From: Prochlorococcus sp. AG-355-A09
GTDB lineage: Bacteria; Cyanobacteriota; Cyanobacteriia; PCC-6307; Cyanobiaceae
Direction: 5' to 3'
NCBI GenBank assembly: GCA_003280995.1
Contig: QCDG01000005.1
Span: 44,956-108,955 of the forward strand
DNA: 64,000 bases
This document shows, piece by piece, positions 57,351 through 64,000 of this stretch. How positions within the stretch are numbered: the first letter of the stretch is position 1; each line of letters starts with the position of its first letter. The position numbers were made by a program, and so were the translations under genes. The notes below the pieces were generated by a model. The model was not told the origin of the DNA. It saw only the letters and a program-made list of their open reading frames with translations, and did not search any database.

Positions 57351-58625
57351 TTAATTTTTATCTTCTAAACATTTAATTATTGAATTTGGAACTTTCTCTT
57401 TGCTTAAAATAAACGAATAACGATAAGAGTAATTTTCTTTTAAAAATTCTATTGCTTTGATCGATATACCTCCCAGATCTCCACAAATTGTGACTCTCAT
57501 TTTTGAATTTTTAATGTGATTATTATCAATGAAATTTATGATTTTTATATATTGATTTAACCATAAGCAAATTAGTTTAATTGGAGAATAAGAACAAACT
57601 TTATTAATAGAAGTATAGACATTGTTTAAATATTTAAATTGTTGGGCATCAAAACCTGGGAAATATAAAAGAGAGGCATCATCAGATATAGATTTTTTGA
57701 AAATATCAATATTTAAAGAATAAAATGCTTCAATTAGATCCTTAAATGTATATTTTGTATTTTTGCAATAATCAGAAAAAATTCTTCCACATGGAATATG
57801 AGATATTACTGAAACTTTACCAACATTAGGATAATTTCGATAAAAAGCACTTTTTGATTTAAGTGATCCTTTAAATATTATTTGAGACCCTGTGCCCCAA
57901 TTTATTACTATATCTGAAATTGTTAATGAGGAATAGGTAGTTGCTTGTAAATCTCCAATCTCTGGGAATATCTTTATAGTATTCTTGATATTTATTAAAT
58001 TACTATTTTTAATTTCTAAAAAGGTATCTGAAAATTTATTTTTTTTATTTATTTTTTTAGTAATCATTTTTTTAGGCAAGCAAGTAGACTCCCAAAATTG
58101 AATTGATGCAGGAGTTTCGAAGTTAAAAAAATAATTAAAAATTAGTTGAAATGGTGTCAAAAAATTTTGTACTTTTATTTTATCTTTCATAAATATTTCT
58201 CTTATATTTTTTGTACTTAAATAATATTCCTTATCTTCAATTAAAATCTTATTAATAGGCATTGACAATAAAGTTGGCTGACCATTTTTAATATATATTT
58301 TGCTATTTTTGTTTTTATTTGGCATATCATTCCATGTTGATAAAAATGGCTCACCATTTTCAAGAATTCCTGCTAGACAATGCATTTGACAGCTACTTAA
58401 AACAAATACTTCTTCACTAGATTGACTAATTTCTTTTATAAAAAAATTTATTTCCTTTGCAATTTTTTTTAAACTTTTTTGTAAATAAAATTCAGGATTT
58501 GGATTTAAATCTTTTATGAAAAAATACTTTTCATTTGTTATTTTTTTATCTTGATTAAGACTCCATAATTTTAATCTAGTAAATCCCCAATCAATAATAA
58601 AATATCTTTTTCTTATTTCGTCCAT
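57351..58625 (-). CDS. FGGY-family carbohydrate kinase, sedoheptulokinase-like
   Basis: A 424-residue sugar kinase. It begins with the ATP-binding phosphate-1 pattern IIDWGFTRLKLW (10-21), then SSCQMHCLAG (77-86) and a TWND segment (97-100). The catalytic aspartate is expected at D225 in GDLQATTYSSL, followed by NWGTGSQIIF (242-251); a CGDLGG adenosine motif is near the C-terminus. The GDLQA-x-YS-x-L form is, from memory, closest to sedoheptulokinases. The start overlaps the upstream cyclase-like gene by 13 bases. A kinase for a seven-carbon ketose would fit a cyclase that uses sedoheptulose 7-phosphate. Another ketose or a cyclitol is possible. Confidence 0.7.
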   Translation of the reverse strand: MDEIRKRYFIIDWGFTRLKLWSLNQDKKITNEKYFFIKDLNPNPEFYLQKSLKKIAKEINFFIKEISQSSEEVFVLSSCQMHCLAGILENGEPFLSTWNDMPNKNKNSKIYIKNGQPTLLSMPINKILIEDKEYYLSTKNIREIFMKDKIKVQNFLTPFQLIFNYFFNFETPASIQFWESTCLPKKMITKKINKKNKFSDTFLEIKNSNLINIKNTIKIFPEIGDLQATTYSSLTISDIVINWGTGSQIIFKGSLKSKSAFYRNYPNVGKVSVISHIPCGRIFSDYCKNTKYTFKDLIEAFYSLNIDIFKKSISDDASLLYFPGFDAQQFKYLNNVYTSINKVCSYSPIKLICLWLNQYIKIINFIDNNHIKNSKMRVTICGDLGGISIKAIEFLKENYSYRYSFILSKEKVPNSIIKCLEDKN

Positions 58626-59791
58626 TCAATAAATTTTCCAATTGAATCTCTAATAGATTCGACAATCTCATTACTATTGGATGAGAAATAATGTTTATAA
58701 AAAATCATATCTCCTGGTTTATTTATAATAATAAGTGGCACACTTTCTCCATCTCCTTTTTTATCAAATTTAAACTGATCAACAATATCAGAGGGATTAA
58801 TATGATTTAGAAAACGAAAATCACCATTACATTCTTTTAAAGTAGATTTAATAGCTATTGAAATTTTTTGAAATATCTCTTCATTCATAAATTTCTTACT
58901 ACATGAAAACTTATTGGCAATTTGAATGCCTAACAAAACCGCTAAGCCATGAGGGATTTTGAAATTTGATAATTTTTCAATTGAATGGCCAAATGTATGC
59001 CCATAATTCATTGATCTTCTGACATCAATTTCATATTCATCAAAATCAACAACCGATTTTTTTATAGATAAAGATAATTTCAAAGCTTTTTCATAATCAT
59101 CTAAATTACAATTATTAGGTTCAATAATATATGGCAAGAGGTTTAAATATTCTTCAATAGCTGAGGACGAAGCAGTAATACAGAGTCTTAACATTTCGGA
59201 GAGACCAGCTCTATGTTCAAGGATTGGCATTGTATTTATTGTAAACATAGGGATAATTACTTCTTTAGGTGCTGAAAATAAGCCAAGGATATTCTTTGCA
59301 TTAGACGTATTCACAGCACACTTAGCCCCAACACATGAATCTAATTGCCCTAATGTGGTTGTTGGAAGATAAGAAAAGGGTTGACCTCTTCTAAATAATG
59401 CACATGCACATGCTGTAATATCTTGAATTATTCCACCTCCAATGGCTATAACCTTATTCCCTTTAGAAATATTTTCTCCAATAAATTCATTAATAAGTTC
59501 CAAAACAGTATCTAAGTTTTTATTTTCTTCTTTTGCTTCTACTGTAAAAATTATTGATTTTAAATCACTTGGGATTGGATACAGTTCTTTTACTTTTTTA
59601 TCTATGATAATAAAATCAGCAGTTCTTAAAAGAGAAATATATTGATCAATATTTTTTATGCAGGAAACATTATATTTTTTCGGAAACGAATTAATTTTAA
59701 AAGGAAAATCCTCAACTTCATAATTTAAAGAGCTGCCGTTTATTGAGTAATTCTCTATTTTTTTTTTGTTAATAGATGTTGATTTAGTCAT
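58613..59791 (-). CDS. Sugar-phosphate-cyclase (AroB-superfamily) protein
   Basis: A 392-residue protein of the dehydroquinate synthase superfamily. It has the NAD motif AIGGGIIQD (116-124), the LPTTTLGQLDS block, and predicted zinc ligands Glu199 (GLSEMLR), His265 (NYGHTFGH) and His281 (PHGLAV). The fold and metal site look intact. Two usual positions are changed: E-x2-K reads EMLR, and HGEAV reads HGLAV. These changes, with its place in a sugar operon next to a sedoheptulokinase-like gene, argue against housekeeping AroB. They point to a cyclase on a sugar phosphate such as sedoheptulose 7-phosphate. The exact reaction cannot be assigned. It overlaps the upstream SDR by 4 bases. Confidence 0.8.
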   Translation of the reverse strand: MTKSTSINKKKIENYSINGSSLNYEVEDFPFKINSFPKKYNVSCIKNIDQYISLLRTADFIIIDKKVKELYPIPSDLKSIIFTVEAKEENKNLDTVLELINEFIGENISKGNKVIAIGGGIIQDITACACALFRRGQPFSYLPTTTLGQLDSCVGAKCAVNTSNAKNILGLFSAPKEVIIPMFTINTMPILEHRAGLSEMLRLCITASSSAIEEYLNLLPYIIEPNNCNLDDYEKALKLSLSIKKSVVDFDEYEIDVRRSMNYGHTFGHSIEKLSNFKIPHGLAVLLGIQIANKFSCSKKFMNEEIFQKISIAIKSTLKECNGDFRFLNHINPSDIVDQFKFDKKGDGESVPLIIINKPGDMIFYKHYFSSNSNEIVESIRDSIGKFIEWTK

Positions 59792-60474
59792 GAGTCAAAA
59801 ATTCCACCACTTATCATACCACCATCAACTGTAATAAAAGTGCCAGTCTGATAAGGGTTTGTAGCTCTTATGTTATTTAACAAAACTTTGGACATTTCTA
59901 AAGGTGTTCCAAACCTTTTCTTGCCAATCCTTTTGCTTAACTCATCTTGCATTTCTTTAGTAAGGTTAGCAGAAGTTAATTTTGTTTTAAAAAATCCAGG
60001 CCTATATCCCATGAATTGGGTTTCTGGATACTCCAGCGCAAGACATTTGATTGATGCCTCTAAAGCATGTTTAGAAACTGAGTAAGGTAATCTATTTTTT
60101 CTTCCGTATAATCCATATAAAGAAGAAATAGCATGAACAGCATCTAATTTATTAGCGAGATTATTTTGAAGCAAATGTACGATAGAAATAAGTGAAACAC
60201 AATTTATGGAAAAATGATTATTGACTAGACAAATTAAATCTTCATTTTTAATATCATTTAATTCGATTTTTTTGTTTACTCCAGCAGCAAATAATAATTG
60301 ATTTGGTGCAAAAGAAATTATTTCGGAAATTAATTTTTGGCTTGGTGTTGTCTCTGACAAGTCCCATTGAGATCTTGTTATTTTTTGAATATTAATTCCT
60401 TCATATTTGTTATTTATAAGAGGTTCTATCAGGTCGCTACCTGCCCCAATAATTGTTAATTTAACCTGTTTCAT
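59788..60474 (-). CDS. Short-chain dehydrogenase/reductase
   Basis: A 228-residue classical SDR. The catalytic residues are seen in AISSLYGLYG (Ser) and YSVSKHAL (Tyr and Lys), and the C-terminus has TGTFITVDGGM. The N-terminal glycine motif is reduced to IGAGSDLIEP, though still GxGxxL-like. It probably reduces a ketone on a product of the operon, in the way YerF-like or cyclitol reductases do. It overlaps the cyclase-like gene by 4 bases (ATGA). Confidence 0.85.
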   Translation of the reverse strand: MKQVKLTIIGAGSDLIEPLINNKYEGINIQKITRSQWDLSETTPSQKLISEIISFAPNQLLFAAGVNKKIELNDIKNEDLICLVNNHFSINCVSLISIVHLLQNNLANKLDAVHAISSLYGLYGRKNRLPYSVSKHALEASIKCLALEYPETQFMGYRPGFFKTKLTSANLTKEMQDELSKRIGKKRFGTPLEMSKVLLNNIRATNPYQTGTFITVDGGMISGGIFDS

Positions 60475-60539
60475 AATGGATATTTAAATTTATTATTCAT
60501 TATTTTGTTTTCATAAGAATTATTGGAAGGTTTTTAAAA

Positions 60540-62381
60540 TTATATCTCAAATGCTTTTTTCTTTATCTTACTCATTATTTCATCTGAAAGAAAAGGAGCC
60601 ATGTCTTCTAATTCGGAAGTTAACATCGTTCCATCTTCTAGTTTTTTACTTGATAACTTTGGCTCGAAAACTTGTTCTAAATTAAGTTTTATTTCATGCA
60701 TTACTGGACCTTTTTCATTTAATGTCTTCTCTAATTGATTATTGAGGGTTAGCTCGTTATCACTATAAAAGTATTTAATATTAAATCCTTTTGATAATTC
60801 TTTAAAATTAGGGAAAGGTAATCCAGACTCTACTCCACATCCTACTGGAGTATTTGGAAAGTAATTCTTTTGGGTTTGTCTTATTGAGTGATATCCGTCG
60901 TTATTTAGAAGAAATATTTTTATTGGCAAATTCTTAGAGCCAATAATTGATAGCTCTTGTAAATTCATCATTAATGATCCATCTCCAGCAATACATATTA
61001 CTTCTTGCTTACTTGCATTAAAAGCACCTATTGCAGCTGGTATCTCATAACCCATAGATGCACAACCTGAATTATGGTAAATCCTTTGTCCTTTTTTAAT
61101 TTTAGCTGCTTGAAAGGTGACAACACAAGCAGTCCCATCAGCGCATACTACTATATCCTTAGGCTTTAGTTTTTCAAACAAAGAGTCAATTAGGAAGTAT
61201 GGGTTCACCAAATTTTTGTAGATTTGTTTGCAAGGTAAAGTGGCTGGGTATTCTTCTAAGTTTTTTTTATTAAAAACTCTCCATTTTTCCCAATGAATCA
61301 TATGAAATTTATTGCTTAATTCATTCTCATAATCAATTAATCTTTTATCTAACTTTTCAAAAAATCCTTTAATATTAGATCTGATTTTTAGGTTTGTATT
61401 TAAAGTAGGTTTTTCTAATTCATCCTGATCAATATCTACATGACACCTCCAAGCATTTTTAGCAAAAGATTTCCAATTAAAACTTACTTGCCTTATATTT
61501 AATCGACACCCAACAGTTATCAAGCAATCTGAAAATTGTACTGCAAAATTTCCAGCTCGATTTCCAACTGATCCTGGTCTACCTGAGTAACAATAGTGAT
61601 CATCCCATAATAGATCATTACTATTCCATCCAGTTACTGTAGAAATTGGCCACTTATCAATAAATCTCAAAAATTCATCATATGCATCGCTCAATCTAAT
61701 ACCGTTTCCTACATATAACGTTGGCCTATGTGACTGAAGAATTTTTTTTGCTAACACATTAATTTCATCATCATTAACAAATGGTTCACTAAAGCCATTT
61801 TTCTTAGATATAACTTCAATTGGTTTCTCTAAAAGGTTTTTATATTTTTGGTCTAATAATGTAGATTGGACATCAATAGGAATGTCTATCCAAACTGGAC
61901 CTTTCCTTCCACTTATTGCTCTTAAAAAAGCAAAATCAATTACCTGTGAAACCAAATTTGGATCTTCGAGAATTATGGATTCTTTTGTTACTTTTTGAAC
62001 CATATGAATAATATCAACTTCTTGATCACCTAATTGTCTTAGATGGGGTCTGCCCGAATTCTTAACTAATGTTTCTCTTTTTGCTTGACCTGAAATAACT
62101 ATCATTGGAATAGAGTCTACATAAGCACCAAAAACACCATTAATAGCATTTATGCCGCCTGGCCCAGCAGTTACATTTACTATTGCAGGGAAAGATTTTA
62201 TTCTGGAATAACTTTCAGCAGCAATAGTACAGGCTTGTTCATGATGCAGACAGTGAACTTTTTTTTTAAACTCTATGCCGAAACTATCGTTAAGATGCAT
62301 GGATGCACCCCCAGTAACCATATAAACGTCTTCACAACCAAGAAACTTTAATCGTTTAGCAATGAAATCTGATACTCTCAT
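60540..62381 (-). CDS. TPP-dependent enzyme, acetolactate-synthase-like (YerE-like candidate)
   Basis: A 613-residue thiamine-diphosphate enzyme with the full three-domain layout of acetolactate synthase. The catalytic Glu48 lies in HHEQACTIAAE; the TPP-binding GDGSLMMN and NND are in the C-terminal domain (about 470-505), and the middle domain matches the FAD-fold region. Its position directly after RfbH is the arrangement of yersiniose genes, where YerE adds a two-carbon acetyl group to a 3,6-dideoxy-4-keto-sugar. Other carboligation or hydrolase reactions are possible. It ends 65 bases before the SDR starts. Confidence 0.82.
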   Translation of the reverse strand: MRVSDFIAKRLKFLGCEDVYMVTGGASMHLNDSFGIEFKKKVHCLHHEQACTIAAESYSRIKSFPAIVNVTAGPGGINAINGVFGAYVDSIPMIVISGQAKRETLVKNSGRPHLRQLGDQEVDIIHMVQKVTKESIILEDPNLVSQVIDFAFLRAISGRKGPVWIDIPIDVQSTLLDQKYKNLLEKPIEVISKKNGFSEPFVNDDEINVLAKKILQSHRPTLYVGNGIRLSDAYDEFLRFIDKWPISTVTGWNSNDLLWDDHYCYSGRPGSVGNRAGNFAVQFSDCLITVGCRLNIRQVSFNWKSFAKNAWRCHVDIDQDELEKPTLNTNLKIRSNIKGFFEKLDKRLIDYENELSNKFHMIHWEKWRVFNKKNLEEYPATLPCKQIYKNLVNPYFLIDSLFEKLKPKDIVVCADGTACVVTFQAAKIKKGQRIYHNSGCASMGYEIPAAIGAFNASKQEVICIAGDGSLMMNLQELSIIGSKNLPIKIFLLNNDGYHSIRQTQKNYFPNTPVGCGVESGLPFPNFKELSKGFNIKYFYSDNELTLNNQLEKTLNEKGPVMHEIKLNLEQVFEPKLSSKKLEDGTMLTSELEDMAPFLSDEIMSKIKKKAFEI

Positions 62382-62503
62382 TTTATAATTGTTTGATTTT
62401 GGGAGAATCTATAAATAGATCTTGGATTGATTTCGGTATTTACGAATAAATAAATTTCTTTTTCTTTGAGAATCAAAGTAAAAAATATTTGGTATTAAAA
62501 AAT

Positions 62504-63994
62504 TCAGTTGAATTTTTTAATAAAATCATTGATTACTTTTATCTCAAAGTCAAGCATAGGCTTTGTTAAACCTGGATAAGTTCCAAGGAAAAGTGTATCA
62601 TTCATAATTTTATCAGATCCAGTAGTATCAGTTGCGACTCTAAATGCATTTGGATTATTTTTTTTAAATTCTAAAAATGCTGGTTGCCTAATTAAATTAC
62701 CTCCAAATAGCATCCTATTTCCTATTTTATTTTCATCTAAAACCTTAGCTAATTCTGTTCTTGTAAATGGGGCATCTGGCTTCACTGATAACTTGAACCC
62801 AAACCATGAGCAATCAGATTTGCAAGATGTATTATCCCAATAAAATCCATTTGTAATATCCCAACTTGTTGCATGAGTTGGCAGTGCAAAATCAATAAAA
62901 TCTTCTGAGGCAATTAATCCAGCTCTTAGATAATCCCAATTGACTTTTCTTTGTTGAATAAACTGAGGAAGTTTTTTAAGTTGAACTCTTCCAATTGCTG
63001 CTTGAATATCAAGAGGCTTTAAATTAAAACCTAAATGACTATAAGTATATTTATGATCATATCCTTTAGGAAGTTCTCCTAACTTCCAATCAAATCTCTT
63101 ATTACATGTATTATCAACACCACTTGGACACCAACAATCTCTGCCCCAATCCCGAAAACTTTCTGCAATAACTGCTAATTTCTGACTATTAACTATATTT
63201 ACTGCACCACCCTCACCCATGGTTAAGTGATGAGGGGGGTAAAAACTTTGAGTACTTATATCACCCCAAGTACCTGTCCACCTAATAACTTGATTTGGTC
63301 CGTCATTTAATCCAGGACTATTTTCATAAAAACCTAATTTATTTGCTTCCTCTTTAGGTATTGAATAACTACATCCAAGTGCATCACAATTATCTTCTAT
63401 AAGCCATAAATCATATTTTTTACAAAATTGTAAGACCATTGAAAGATCAAAAGGATTGCCTAATGCATGCGCCATCATTACTGCTTTAGTTTTACCAGGC
63501 TTGTAAGCATCTTCTAATTGTTCGCATTTAGCATTTCCTGTGACTGGATTAGCATCAATAAAAACAGGGACTGCGCCCACTTGTATTATCGGTGCAACAG
63601 TAGTAGGAAATCCTGCTGCTACTGTGATTACTTCATCTCCTTGACCTATTCTCTTGTCATTTAATTTGTGAGATGTTAGAGCCGAAATAGCAATCAAATT
63701 GGCACTAGAACCAGAATTAACGAGTAAGCATTTTTTTATGCCTAAGAATTCTGATAACTCCTTTTCCATTTGCATCCCTTCACTGCCAAGAGTCAACCAA
63801 AAGTCAAGTGTTGTAGAAACTGCCGCTATCACCTCTTCTTCAGTAAATACTCTTCCTGCATATGGGATGATACTACCTTCTTCCCATTCTTTTCTTAAAG
63901 TATCACCTTCTGGTCTAAAGGCTGAATGAACTTGCTTAGAATATGCTCTTGTTAAATCGAGGATTTCTTTTTTTAGACCTTTGGAGCTTTCCAC
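62504..63994 (-). CDS. rfbH: RfbH-like CDP-4-keto-6-deoxyglucose 3-dehydrase (E1)
   Basis: A 496-residue PLP enzyme that removes the C3 hydroxyl of CDP-4-keto-6-deoxyglucose. The diagnostic E1 features are present: His (H255, in FYPPHHLTMGEGG) replaces the PLP-binding lysine, and cysteines for a [2Fe-2S] cluster lie in CWCPSGVDNTC (C287-C289-C297, C-x-C-x7-C). The fourth cysteine would be C203 or C208. The spacing to it (78 or 83 residues) is larger than the C-x57-C I recall for E1, because of an insertion at about 212-238. The start given is GTG 63994; the frame stays open to the window edge, so the true start may lie just outside. RfbF and RfbG are expected beyond the edge. Confidence 0.92.
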   Translation of the reverse strand: MESSKGLKKEILDLTRAYSKQVHSAFRPEGDTLRKEWEEGSIIPYAGRVFTEEEVIAAVSTTLDFWLTLGSEGMQMEKELSEFLGIKKCLLVNSGSSANLIAISALTSHKLNDKRIGQGDEVITVAAGFPTTVAPIIQVGAVPVFIDANPVTGNAKCEQLEDAYKPGKTKAVMMAHALGNPFDLSMVLQFCKKYDLWLIEDNCDALGCSYSIPKEEANKLGFYENSPGLNDGPNQVIRWTGTWGDISTQSFYPPHHLTMGEGGAVNIVNSQKLAVIAESFRDWGRDCWCPSGVDNTCNKRFDWKLGELPKGYDHKYTYSHLGFNLKPLDIQAAIGRVQLKKLPQFIQQRKVNWDYLRAGLIASEDFIDFALPTHATSWDITNGFYWDNTSCKSDCSWFGFKLSVKPDAPFTRTELAKVLDENKIGNRMLFGGNLIRQPAFLEFKKNNPNAFRVATDTTGSDKIMNDTLFLGTYPGLTKPMLDFEIKVINDFIKKFN

Positions 63995-64000
63995 GTGAAA

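Noticed and set aside
57351-58625. 2-dehydro-3-deoxygalactonokinase (DgoK) as the identity of the kinase
   Set aside because: The N-terminal DWG start is similar, but the SSCQMH, GDLQATTYSSL and GTGSQ blocks fit the FGGY family better.
58613-59791. Calling this gene aroB
   Set aside because: Metal ligands match, but changed neighbouring residues and the sugar-operon setting make the housekeeping shikimate role unlikely.
1-64000. Rho-independent terminators
   Set aside because: Inverted repeats between genes are short and almost purely A/T; none has a GC-containing stem followed by a T run that I would trust.
1-64000. tRNA genes, integrases, transposases, attachment sites or CRISPR repeats that would explain an island
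   Set aside because: None could be recognised in the gaps or ORFs, so no mobility claim is made despite the island-like gene content.

Overview
The window is a strongly AT-rich stretch of bacterial DNA that is almost entirely a cell-surface polysaccharide locus. The organism is most likely a marine picocyanobacterium, probably a low-GC high-light Prochlorococcus. This rests on base composition, short or absent Shine-Dalgarno sequences, a cyanobacterial-style LptD-like outer-membrane protein (47678-49768) and a cyanoexosortase-like module (35316-38041). No rRNA, tRNA, transposase, integrase or CRISPR array was seen, so the placement is an inference from gene content.

Layout. 1-6.5 kb: a family 4 glycosyltransferase, a methyltransferase pseudogene with two in-frame stops, a sulfotransferase, a three-domain nucleotidyltransferase/HAD/kinase fusion and a WavE-like protein. 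6.8-16.6 kb (minus strand): a nucleotide-sugar block with GtrA, an animal-type UDP-glucose dehydrogenase, a Gfo/Idh/MocA oxidoreductase, a UDP-glucuronate decarboxylase-like SDR, a C-methyltransferase, a cupin, a family 2 glycosyltransferase, a large membrane protein and a UDP-glucuronate 4-epimerase. 16.9-22.2 kb: two paralogous OafA/SGNH acyltransferases flank a glycosyltransferase. 22.4-34.1 kb (minus): a probable operon led by a Wzc tyrosine autokinase, followed by a dual-specificity phosphatase, GT10, an alkaline-phosphatase-fold protein, a PglK/MsbA-like ABC exporter, a GT11 fucosyltransferase, asparagine synthase and GT4. Divergent from wzc are the Wza-like export protein (34163) and a four-gene exosortase module (35316-38041).

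38-48 kb: a candidate Wzy-like membrane protein, a WecA/TagO-like initiating transferase, GDP-fucose synthesis genes (fcl, gmd, manC-type), galE and rfbB. 47.7-54.4 kb: the LptD-like protein and a GtrA / large membrane protein / GtrB-like set. 54.5-64 kb (minus): a tightly packed operon running from RfbH through a TPP-dependent enzyme, an SDR, a sugar-phosphate-cyclase (AroB-superfamily) protein, a sedoheptulokinase-like FGGY kinase, a NeuB-family synthase, a HAD phosphatase and an SDR.

How it fits together. The manC, gmd and fcl products would supply GDP-L-fucose to the GT10 and GT11 transferases. Ugd would supply UDP-glucuronate to the decarboxylase-like and 4-epimerase enzymes. The WecA-like transferase would start glycan on undecaprenyl phosphate, and Wzc/Wza and/or the ABC exporter would move it out. 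The exosortase module suggests that a sorted surface protein is made alongside the glycan. The 54-64 kb operon has the composition of a pathway for an unusual sugar or C7-cyclitol; its product is not known to me and it is the strongest candidate here for an undescribed system.
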